A stretch of DNA of 64,000 nucleotides, taken from contig JAGFBZ010000178.1 in NCBI GenBank assembly GCA_018398805.1, forward strand, positions 1,647,001 through 1,711,000, in the 5' to 3' direction. A program made the position numbers and the translations under genes. Each line of letters begins with the position of its first letter. Within the stretch, counting starts at the first letter, position 1. The notes under the pieces are model-generated. The model was not told the DNA's origin and made no database searches. It saw nothing but the letters and a program-made list of their open reading frames with translations. Source of the DNA: Hirundichthys speculiger (taxonomy: Eukaryota; Chordata; Actinopteri; Beloniformes; Exocoetidae). Of this stretch, positions 45,500 to 54,242 are shown piece by piece.

Positions 45500-46258
45500 C
45501 AGTAGAGGTCTTCACGGGTCTACATTCATGGACCCGTACCTGAATGGACCCGTGAAAATTCGACCCGAAACCGACCCGACCCGAGCTATTATCATAAGTC
45601 TGGGAGTCCGAACCCCAATGGACCCGCAATATTTGGACCTGGAACCGACCCGACCCGAGTCTTTAGTTTCCGAACTAACCGAACCGAGTTACCCGAATAG
45701 AACCGAGACAATCCAGCCCATAGTTGCTCATGTTAAAAGTTGTCTAGTGTTGGATAAAACTTGATTTTCTTACGTAAAGTTGTCTTCTTCTACCCGGTTC
45801 AGTTGCTACATAGACTACGTGATGTAAACAACAATAAATCCACGTCGTTATTTTCTTTGTGGATACAGATGCTATTGGTAGCAACTGCTAACTCTAATAG
45901 CCTACACCGGTCAGGAGGTGTCATAAAATATGTTCTCTCATCCAACGTTGTCATGTTGGTGATCGGTTCCGTTGTGCTTTACCGCTGCTGGGCAAACCGC
46001 TAATAACACGCTACGATAACACGATTGTTTTATGACAAACACGCCACGTTAATGAATAATTAATTTAACTGCCCCGAGTCCTGACATTGGCTGCCACCGC
46101 CAATATCTTTACCTCTCTCGAGTAAACGGGGACCCAGCCTGTCAGAGAGCACCGACCCGACCCGGAGTCACGTCTTTTGAATGGACCCGAGACCTGAGTC
46201 GGGTTGGGTCGGAACCTCGAGTTTTCGGGTTGTCGGGTTTTTCCGAAGACCTCTACTG
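45500..46258 (+). mobile_element. GGGTC-rich non-autonomous DNA element, copy B
   Basis: Termini cagtagaggtcttcac and (reverse complement) cagtagaggtcttcgg, flanked by TA (45,498-45,499; 46,259-46,260). Dense gacccg/cgggtc words in both arms; middle part like copy A at 16.3-17.2 kb, inverted. 759 bp, no protein. The TA flanks favour a Tc1/mariner-type origin, although TIR style alone would also allow hAT. Confidence 0.85.
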
Positions 46259-46260
46259 TA

Positions 46261-46709
46261 CAGTAATCCCTCACACTTCGCGGTTAATGGAGGCTGTGAG
46301 CCCCATGCAAATGGTGAAAACCACGATGTGGATGTACATGTACATGTACATACAGTATACATGTACGCGTTATACACAAAATCTACGGAAGTTACACTCA
46401 CTTTGATGATCTCTCCTCTGTGCGTAGCTGACGAGAGCAAGAGATGGGAGATGCAGGGACGCGTGTCAGCCAATCAGCTACAGACAACCGACGGCACAGT
46501 AATGCCCGTCATAGCAGCCAATCACAGGCCTCGATATTTATTCATGGGGCCTCCTGTGTCGCTCTTGTTGCTTCCTGAGACTCGTTCTTGATGTGATGTG
46601 TTTCGCTTCAGCCTGGCACGCTTGGTTTTTTTTTCGAATATTTTTTTTCGATAAATATTTTTTTAAACTTCCGCAATTGCTGAGACCGCCGAAGTGTGAG
46701 GGATTACTG
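46261..46709 (+). mobile_element. Tc1/mariner-superfamily MITE
   Basis: Termini cagtaatccctcacacttcg and the inverted partner cagtaatccctcacacttcg, flanked by TA on both sides (46,259-46,260; 46,710-46,711). 449 bp. It contains a perfect 18-bp palindrome of tgtacatg words at 46,333-46,350 and a T-rich right half. No protein. The termini resemble pogo/Tigger-type ends. Confidence 0.85.
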
Positions 46710-46711
46710 TA

Positions 46712-47183
46712 CAGTGATCCCTCGCCAATTTAGTTATTCGCAGATTTTTTTCAGAAATATATAATATTTCTAAAAAATCAAGAAAAAATTGCGGAAACAT
46801 CACAGGATGTTGTGCGCGTTCTCTCGCAGCAAAGAAATGTTGTGAGCCAGCTTGGCCCCTTTAAGAAAGTGGTCTTATGGGTAATGGTGTGGCCTTATGG
46901 GTAATGTAGTGTGTGTGTCGTGGGACGACAGAATGAAATTGAGGTTAGATGAAAGAGCGGTTTGTTTACTACGGTTTAGAGACCAGAGGCTGTGAAGGTA
47001 ACAGAAAGACCACAGTTGAGCCTTTGTCTTGTTTCACTGCAGTGTCTCGCTACTTTTTTGCGGTTTTTAAACATATTTTAAACACATTATTTAGGCTCGG
47101 GGGGCTCCGGCTCCAGTTCGCGGATTTTGATTCTCGCGGGGGGGCGCTGGTCCCCATTAACCGCGAAAAATAAGGGATCACTG
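46712..47183 (+). mobile_element. Tc1/mariner-superfamily MITE
   Basis: Left end cagtgatccctcgccaat and right end (reverse complement) cagtgatcccttattttt, flanked by TA (46,710-46,711; 47,184-47,185). The next bases of the right arm (cgcggttaatggggaccagc) resemble the left arm of the preceding element (cgcggttaatggaggctg), so the two families are related. 472 bp, no protein. Confidence 0.85.
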
Positions 47184-47439
47184 TAATTCATTTTACTATT
47201 AATTTGATTTGAATTCACCCACCCTTCGACTCTTATCGCAGCACACCTTCGCCGTCCCTCCTTAACGGTGACCACTCAAGGCTAAACGACAGGGCAACGG
47301 GAGGTTTCCATCACTGACTCTGCAAATTCTGTCATTGTTGTTACGCTCTTTCATGTCATCATAGCCTGGAATGTAATTTCCAATCTGTGTTTTGGAAAAG
47401 TCGGGACATCTCAACATAGCGTAAACATAAAACTGTGTT

Positions 47440-47545
47440 TTCTGCGATGGACTGGTGACCTGTCCAGGGTCGACTGTTGCCTTTAACCCTAAGAGAGCTG
47501 GGATGGGCTCCAGCAGACCCCCGTGTAAATAAGCCATGTTTTTTA
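47440..47545 (+). repeat. fish retroposon tail fragment
   Basis: gcgatggactggtgacctgt, ccagggtcgac and gctgggatgggctccagcag are the same family as 13,045-13,200. No tandem tail here. Confidence 0.7.
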
Positions 47546-47599
47546 TTCCCAACAAACATACTAAACACATCAAATGTTTAAACTTTTTAGTGACAGATA

Positions 47600-48382
47600 C
47601 TGGGCCTCATTCATTCAAACATGAGAAGAACGGATTTGTGCATTAACTGCGAAGAGCTAAGTTTACACGCATTTTTTGGCATTTGTGGAAATGTTTGCTG
47701 TTCCGAACTTTTCGTGGCTACGAACAAATGCTGCTCCTGCCTCCGACCACGTGGACAGCTCGTGTAAAAGCTTGCAGACTTTTAAAGCACCAAGCATAAC
47801 ACATTTAGCTAAATCAATGGGCATCTTTCATGTTCAGGCTTCAGAGTGTTTCTTTAAGGGTCATTGGGTTGATTAAATCTGCTGACAGACACCGACGCAG
47901 TGACTCAGGTCGCTATACCAAGTTTTTCTCATATGGAAAAATGCATCAATCTTGTTTTTCTTCTCTTTCTTTCATCCAAAATCACACCAAACCACTTTCA
48001 CTTCACCTCTCGAATGCTTCCCTGGACAGAAGGCACCGCATCAAATATCCGTCCTGGCCTTCGGGGAACCGAAGAACCATGGCCCGTTTTGTTTTGTTTT
48101 GTCTTCTCTTCGCTCCAACCTCAGCTCTCACCGGGAGCATTTCACCAGTGGAGCACGTTTCCCCGTAAAGGTTTGAGATCACACGAATCACCTGGTAGTC
48201 TGGACTTTTACGCCTCCTTAGATGATGGTCGGTGAGCGTGCGGCTAACCTGCAGGCAGCTGGAATTCACTAACTTACAAACGTTCTTACGAAGAAAAAAA
48301 CGAGTTTGACGTAGTGTTGAAGGAATCTGGAACACGGAGGTGATTTCGCACAGATTTAGGAAGATTTTGTGAATGAGCCCAG
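47600..48382. mobile_element. MITE-like element with ctgggcctcattca termini
   Basis: Left end ctgggcctcattcattc and right end (reverse complement) ctgggctcattcacaa form a short inverted repeat. The inner text acgttcttacgaagaaaaaa (48,279-48,298) is typical of this terminal type in fish. 783 bp. Target duplication not clear. A 191-codon minus-strand frame crosses its right end and is not supported as a gene. Confidence 0.55.
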
Positions 48383-49514
48383 TGTGTTTTTTAAGGTTTA
48401 ACATTAGTAGGCATGTCTTCTTGTTGAAAGTGCCACTGGCTCTGAATGTTGGTTCTGGAGAGACAGCGACTCTCTTTCCTCCACAGAACCGAGTTCTGTC
48501 AAAGAATCTTTTACTGGAACGAACTTCCGGCCCAGTTTCACCCTTGGTGACAGGGTTTTTTTTCAAACCAGCTGCCATGAAGAGAGCTGTGAAGGCGTGA
48601 TTGAAAGGGGAACTCTTCTACTTGCCGACATTCTGACGCAGAAAAACGTGTCAACGTTTGAAAAATATGTCTCCTTTAATACATCTGACATCAAAAACAT
48701 TCCTTTAGCTTCAACTACAAAACGAAACGAAAAAATTCTGGCTCTTTGGGTAAAATGTTCTTGGGAGTTTTGAAACCAAAGTCTCTATGCACAAATCATC
48801 AGGCTTCAGCAAGGCTTAAAGTAAAAAAAAAAATCCTGAGCCTGAACTTTTTTCCAACGAGCACAAACGTATTTTCAGGTCACAAATAGCTGAATCACCG
48901 TGCCGCTACGTCACGGTTAACGGCTTGTGTGTTGGCACGAGCGGACTGCTGCTTTATGGCCGCCGTCTCCTTTGTGACGGTGAAGAGCTTTTTTTGCCGC
49001 TAGTTGCATAGACTAGCTTCTAAGAGCACAACACACAAAAACAGGTACCAGGCTCCCTCAGCTTCTGGCACCGAAACGACTAACCGTCTCCACCCTTATC
49101 CTCTATCAATGCCCAGCGCCACTTGTTGCCTCCATTCAAACAACCACCGGCACACCTTGGATGCTGCGTTCAAGACCACTCAGAGATACCGCGTTTGTGT
49201 GTTTTTTTCCCGAATCATAGTCAAACGCCGGAAATCGGCATGGTGCTGAAATACTTTAAACCCTGCCTCAGTGACATTAGAAACCACTGAAAAACAAAGA
49301 AAGAAAAAGACAAAATAAATCATGATTCATGATGTCCTGACAGCTACAAGCTGGAAGCAGTTGCTGAACATGAAATGAACCACGACTACACTGTGGGCAT
49401 TAGACTTCCTAGCTGAATGAGCCTGGAGACGTCCAAGGTGAGTCAAGATCCAAAACCAGTCATGAAACACTTCTGACTTCATGAGTGACCTGATCCAGCC
49501 TCTCAGTCACAAAT
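48383..49514. other. intergenic DNA, nothing recognised
   Basis: No supported gene, terminus or RNA. Confidence 0.4.
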
Positions 49515-49638
49515 GAAGGACTATTATAATTTTAGTTAATGATATTTGCTCGTGGGTCATGCTCTGGGTCTCTGTAAAGTGCCTAGAGACAGTTGGCACT
49601 GTAACAGACACCATACAAAAAAATTGAATTGAATTGAA
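49515..49638 (+). mobile_element. L2-type LINE 3' tail fragment
   Basis: tagttaatgatatttgctcg, tgggtctctgtaaagtgcct, agagacagttggcactgtaa and the tail attgaattgaattgaa. Only about 125 bp, a strong 5' truncation. Confidence 0.88.
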
Positions 49639-49721
49639 GACTGAAACCCCTAGAACAAAGGTATCTTTAAATAATATAAAGGAAAATGGAGTTTTGTGGG
49701 TGACTTTATAAAATAACTGGA

Positions 49722-51366
49722 CATAACTTATTTAGAGTCACCAACGACCTCTTTATGGCCTCAGACAATGGATTAGTTTCTGTCCTTGTTCTGCTGGACC
49801 TCAGTGCTGTTTTTGATACCGTTGATCACAGCCTTTTGTTGCATAGATTAGAGCACACTGTTGGAATTAAAGGGACAGCATTAGGCTGGTTTAAGTCATA
49901 CCTATCTGACAGGTTCCAGTTTGTCCATGTTAATGACGTTTCTTCTGCACGGAGTAGGGTCTGCTATGGCGTCCCACAGGGTTCAGTACTGGGACCAATC
50001 CTTTTCACTTTATACATGCTGCCCTTGGGAAAAATTATCCAGAGCCATGGCATAAACTTTCATTGCTACGCTGATGTTACGCAGCTTTAAATATCCATGA
50101 AACCAGAGGAAGCAAACCTTTGGCTAAACTTCAAGGGTGACTTAATGACATTAAGTCCTGGATGTCCTCTAACTTTTTGCTTCTAAACTCGGATAAAACA
50201 GAGGTTATTGTCTTTGGTCCCAAACACCTGAGGAATGGTTTAACTGGGTTTATGCTGGCTTCCAGCACAGTTGCGAAAAACCTTGGAGTTATTTTTGATC
50301 AGGATATGTCATTTAAGCAGCATATTAATCAGGTTTGTAAGACTGCCTTTTTTCATCTCCGAAATATTGCCAAGATTAGGAGCATCCTCTCCCAGGGTGA
50401 TGATGAAAAATTAATCCACGCGTTTGTCAGTTCTAGACTAGATTACTGTAATGCGTTGTTAGCAGGATGTCCGAAAAGCTCGCTGAATAGCCTCCAATTA
50501 ATCCAGAACGCAGCAGCGAGGGTGCTGACAGGAACCCGTAAGCATGATCACATCTCTCCCGTGTTAGCATCCCTCCATTGGCTTTCTGTGAAATTTCAAA
50601 TTGAGTTTAAAATTCTGCTTCTCACATATAAGGCCCTTAATGGCCTAGCTCCGCGCTATTTACAAGACTTGATAGCACGTTATGCTCCTAATAGAGCTCT
50701 CTGCTCTCTGAGTGCAGGATTACTCGTCGTTCCGAGAATATCCAAAAGTAGGTTTGGAGGACGGGCCTTCTGCTACCAGGCACCTTTTTTATGGAACCAG
50801 CTACCAGTTTGGGTTCAGGAGGCTGACACCATCTCCATCTTTAAAACTAAATAGATCACTCATTGAATCCATCCTCAACTATAACATCTCATCTTGGTTC
50901 AACTTTCTTACTGCAAAACATAAAGTAAAACTCTCCCGGATAATAAATCAAGCTAGCAAGATAACAGAAACATCTCAACATCCTCTCTGCGAACTGTACA
51001 GGCGCTCAGTGATGAAGAAAGCCACCCTCATCACTGGGGATCCCACCCATCCCCTCCACCACTCCTTCATGCTGCTGCCATCAGGCAGACGCTACAGAAC
51101 CCCACTGGCCCGGAAAAACATTTACAAAAAATCCTTCATCCCATCTGCAATAACTGCTCTTAATAAGAACACATAACATAAACTTTTTATTGTTGTTGAA
51201 TGAGTTTTAGTGTGCTTGACTGTGGTTTTTAATTATGTTTTAATGCATTGAGCTGTTTTTAAAGATGAATTTCTGTTTTTACCCGAGACAGACAATAAAG
51301 ATCTATCTATCTATCTATCTATCTAAATTGAAAACACTTCTGTTCAGTAAAGCCTACAGTTAGTCT
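49722..51366 (+). pseudogene. L2 reverse transcriptase, C-terminal two thirds
   Basis: Known role: copies the LINE RNA at the target site. Seen: LDLSAVFDTVDHSLLLHRLE (motif A region, catalytic Asp in FDT), GVPQGSVLGPILFTLYM (motif B), then CYADVTQL with a stop at 50,088. The catalytic YADD is YADV here, so one catalytic Asp is lost. After a frameshift the chain resumes at 50,162 with FLLLNSDKTEVIVFGPK, NLGVIFDQDMSFKQHINQV and SSRLDYCNALLAGCPKSSL, running to PVWVQEADTISIFKTK. The nested LINE interrupts it there. Its last codons (LKTLLFSKAYS) follow at 51,328. Inactive. Confidence 0.9.
50852..51322 (+). mobile_element. short LINE 3' end inserted in the L2 coding region
   Basis: The insert carries reverse-transcriptase C-terminal codons (ESILNYNISSWFNFLTAKHK, INQASKITETS, HPLHHSFMLLPSGRRYRTPL, KKSFIPSAITALN, stop at 51,176), then a short UTR ending gacagacaataaagatctat and an (ATCT)n tail. 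ctaaa occurs at both joints (50,847-50,851; 51,323-51,327), a probable 5-bp target duplication. 471 bp, same orientation as the host L2. A different LINE family of the CR1/L2 group; name uncertain. Confidence 0.85.
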
Positions 51367-52426
51367 AAACTATAGTGTGTAGGGGCTAATAGTTATAGCC
51401 ATAGTTGTAGGAGCTAAGACTAGAGTAGCTCGTCTTAATCACAGGTTCGTCATAGCTATGCTGCTATAGGCCTACGCTACAGGGGGACACCAACATGATC
51501 TGCTGAGTGGTGTCTCCACTGCTCTTCTCCCTCCCCTCCTCCCTTCTTCCTCCTCCAGCTCATTCATTATTAATTTGGAGCACCTTATTACTATAACTGT
51601 GCTCCATATTCTTTACTTTCCTGTGGTTTGTTGTGCTGTTTTGCCCCCCCCTTTTCTTTCTGTGTATTTGCAGGCCAGAGTTTCCTGGGTTTCATGCTGA
51701 CTTGCAGTTCCATCCTCTGTCCATCCCGGGGTTCTCCTCCAAGTGTGTTTGGGTGCCGATTGGCGACCTGGTCCTCTGGCCATCTCATCTGAGTGCTGCT
51801 ACCTGCATCTGTTTATGTTTATATGGTCATTATATTTAGTCATTTTGTGCTCTCTTCTCTCTGTGGTCTCCTCTCTCTTCTTCTTTCTTTACCCGGCTGG
51901 TCTTCATCAGGAAGGTCCCCCCATATGATCCAGGTCCTGATCAAGGTTTCTTCCTCTTAAAGTGGAGTTTTTCCTTGCCGCTGTTTGGCTTAAATGTTTT
52001 TTCCTCCCTCTGCGGGAGTTTTTTACTTGCCATTATCCTTGATTTGGATTTAATACTATTTTAGTTCAATGATATTTGCACGGGGGTCATGATCTGGGTC
52101 TCTGTAAAGCACCTAAAGACAATTGACATTGTAACAGATGCTATACAAATAAAACTGAATTGAATTGAATTAAAAATGGAATAACTGGCTTGGAAACTAA
52201 GGATGTAGTGACAGTGGCTGCAAAAAAAGAAAGACGGACGAGGACTTCGTGGATGTGTCCCATCCTGAGGTGATGAAAGCTGGATAAAGAAAACTCAACA
52301 CGTCTGAATCTTTGTTGGTGGAAGATTGAAAACAAGCGTCTGACATCTGAAAACAAGCAAACTGTTCCTCAACAGAGCCGTGAAAAAGTCCAGGCACGAC
52401 CGGCTTTCATTTGAAAAATATAAAAC

Positions 52427-52432
52427 TTTAAT
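52427..52432 (-). promoter_or_regulatory. axin2: candidate distal poly(A) signal ATTAAA
   Basis: tttaat on the plus strand, about 1.68 kb after the stop codon. It is the second commonest vertebrate signal. Confidence 0.4.
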
Positions 52433-53047
52433 AAAGGCTACATCTCTCAATAATTACAATAATTATAGGTCCATGTAAATCTTTAAATGAAACTCTGTAT
52501 ATAATGTATAATTTACAGTTTACATAGAATGAAAAAAAAGGCCATGGTGTAAAAACAAAACAAACGAGAAAAAAAAAACAAAAAACAAAAAAACCCAACA
52601 TGATTACAGGACATTATTAAAAGCATAAAAATATATTTTCAACATAAAACCCTTCTGAAAACTAAGGGATATATATTAAAACCCTGAAACAGGGTAGCAC
52701 ATGGTATGGCGTCCATGTAGGCACAGGTGCTGTACTCATAAACACCAGCAGTCGTGTGTTCGTATGCGTGTTTCGTTTGTGTGTGTGCTCGTGTGTTCGC
52801 TGTGTGCGTCACGTGTGTCAGTCTCCGTACTTCAGGATGCATAATTACAATGTCTGCCGTATACGATGTTCCCGTAACAACATTCAAACGATGCTGGAGC
52901 CATGTTTCTTCACTGTTTTTGCTTTTTTTTTAACGTTTTGTTTTTTCCCCGACGTGCTAGCCGACTTCTTCGAGAAGCCGTTCTCGGTGACCCAAACTCA
53001 TTCCTGTTGCCATGAGTTATTTTGGTGTACGGGCTGTAAACACTGCC

Positions 53048-53053
53048 TTTATT
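53048..53053 (-). promoter_or_regulatory. axin2: candidate poly(A) signal AATAAA
   Basis: tttatt on the plus strand, about 1.06 kb after the axin2 stop codon. Confidence 0.45.
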
Positions 53054-54114
53054 GGGTCTCCCCTTCGTGTGTGTGTGTCCTCGACTGTCGTAGCCCCCTC
53101 GTCCCCGTGCAATGCCTGGTTTACAAACAAAGGCACAACAAAAAAGATTTGAGCTCCGTCGCCGAAAGAGAAGAAGACAGGGGGGGGGAAGAGAGACAAC
53201 GAGCGCCGGCAGGTGCGAGAGTGGCTAACACGACGTTACAAACTATCAGCAGCATATAAGACTGGGACTGACCATCAGAGCCTTGGACAAGACCCTCGCT
53301 AAGGTTGTTAGTTCGGATCGGACGTGGCAACAAGGTGACGGGAGGAGTTAGGCTAGTGTGACAACCTTTAAACGTTAAAAAAGAAAAAAAAAAAAACCCA
53401 ACATGAAACAGCATCACCACAGTATTCTCCCAACATTCAAAGCAGCTTGCCCATTGGCTGGAAACAGGAAGGGAGGCGGGTACCAAAGTTAAGGAAGGGG
53501 GAAGAGGGAAAGGTTGTTTGTTTTTCAATAAATACTAAATAAAACTTTCAACTCAAGACCAAAAGCATCTCTATATATAATACATGTATATATACATATA
53601 TGCATGTATGTATATGCACACGTATGGATGTTTTTGTAACAACGCTGGAGTGTAATGTTGAGAGCAGGTCGGTTGGCGCCTGCCAGTCCGCTGCGCTCGA
53701 CCCGAGGCAGGTACGGACGCACCGTCAGTCCGTCGTCACATCACAACAGTCATCTACATCTTCAGTGGTTATGTTCAAGAGGAGGCGGGGTCTCCCCTCC
53801 GCCGGCCCCCCGATCAGAATCGCTCCCGCGTCAGTCTTCCAAGTCTCTGTCGTTCCCTTGTTTCTAAGGCTGGTTGGTAGAGAGTCAGGGAGGCGCGGCG
53901 CCTACCTCTGAGTTCGGCATACTTCATTGGCTCATCTTCCTTCAATCGCTCCTCTTGTGCTGGATATATTAACTCTGTTTAGCTTAATATTAAGAAATAA
54001 TAATAATAATAATAATTAAAAAAAAGAGTGTTTTACACAGAGTCTGTTGCTCAAGTTTTTAGGGACAGTTTAGCTTTTGGTCGGGCAGGGAACGGCGTTG
54101 CGTGGCTCTGGCTT

Positions 54115-54242
54115 TCAGTCCATCCTCTCCACCTTGCCCAGGACCTTGCCCTCGTACATGGGCAACACCGTGGCATCCTCCCACACCTCCTCGAACACCG
54201 CTCCGCACTCGAAACTCATCACTTGCCTTCTTAAAGTAGTAC
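54115..54242 (-). CDS. axin2: axin2 last exon: second half of DIX, frame disrupted
   Basis: Acceptor cttcccctcccag. The first base completes the Arg codon split at the previous donor. In that frame the exon reads [10 protein letters not shown], as in other axins. The next four bases (cgag on the minus strand, 54,208-54,211) stand where one codon is expected. From there the conserved end of Axin2 ([29 protein letters not shown], stop at 54,115-54,117) is readable only in the +1 frame. As given, the protein instead continues [13 protein letters not shown] to a stop at 54,059. The end of the ubiquitin-like DIX fold is therefore lost unless the extra base is an error. 128 bp where 127 are expected. 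Confidence 0.93.

Larger units (their letters stand above)
49715..52165 (+). mobile_element. L2-type LINE, 5'-truncated, split by a second LINE
   Basis: Reverse-transcriptase codons at 49,722-50,851, a nested insertion at 50,852-51,322, the last 15 codons at 51,328-51,366, then about 800 bp of 3' UTR. The copy ends in ctatacaaataaaactgaat plus ttgaattgaatt at about 52,165. The UTR text (ggtcccccc atatgatccag, ggtttcttcctctt) is shared with the other L2 fragments of the window. Orientation is opposite to axin2, whose 3' UTR begins about 250 bp further. Confidence 0.9.
52410..54114 (-). other. axin2: axin2 3' untranslated region (extent inferred)
   Basis: Continuous with the last coding exon on the minus strand. 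Candidate poly(A) signals are a canonical AATAAA at 53,048-53,053 and an ATTAAA at 52,427-52,432 (both read on the minus strand), giving 3' UTRs of about 1.1 or 1.7 kb. It holds a TA-rich stretch (53,572-53,620), an AAT-type repeat (53,996-54,016) and poly-A/T runs. No transposon termini are seen, unlike the DNA beyond 52,165. Confidence 0.6.

Noticed and set aside
48003..48578. 191-codon open frame on the minus strand
   Set aside because: It crosses the right end of a MITE-like element, has no recognisable domain and no splice or start support.
52639..53722. Several frames of 60-167 codons in both directions at the 3' end of axin2
   Set aside because: They lie in the inferred 3' UTR, overlap each other and contain simple-sequence peptides from GT- and TA-rich DNA.
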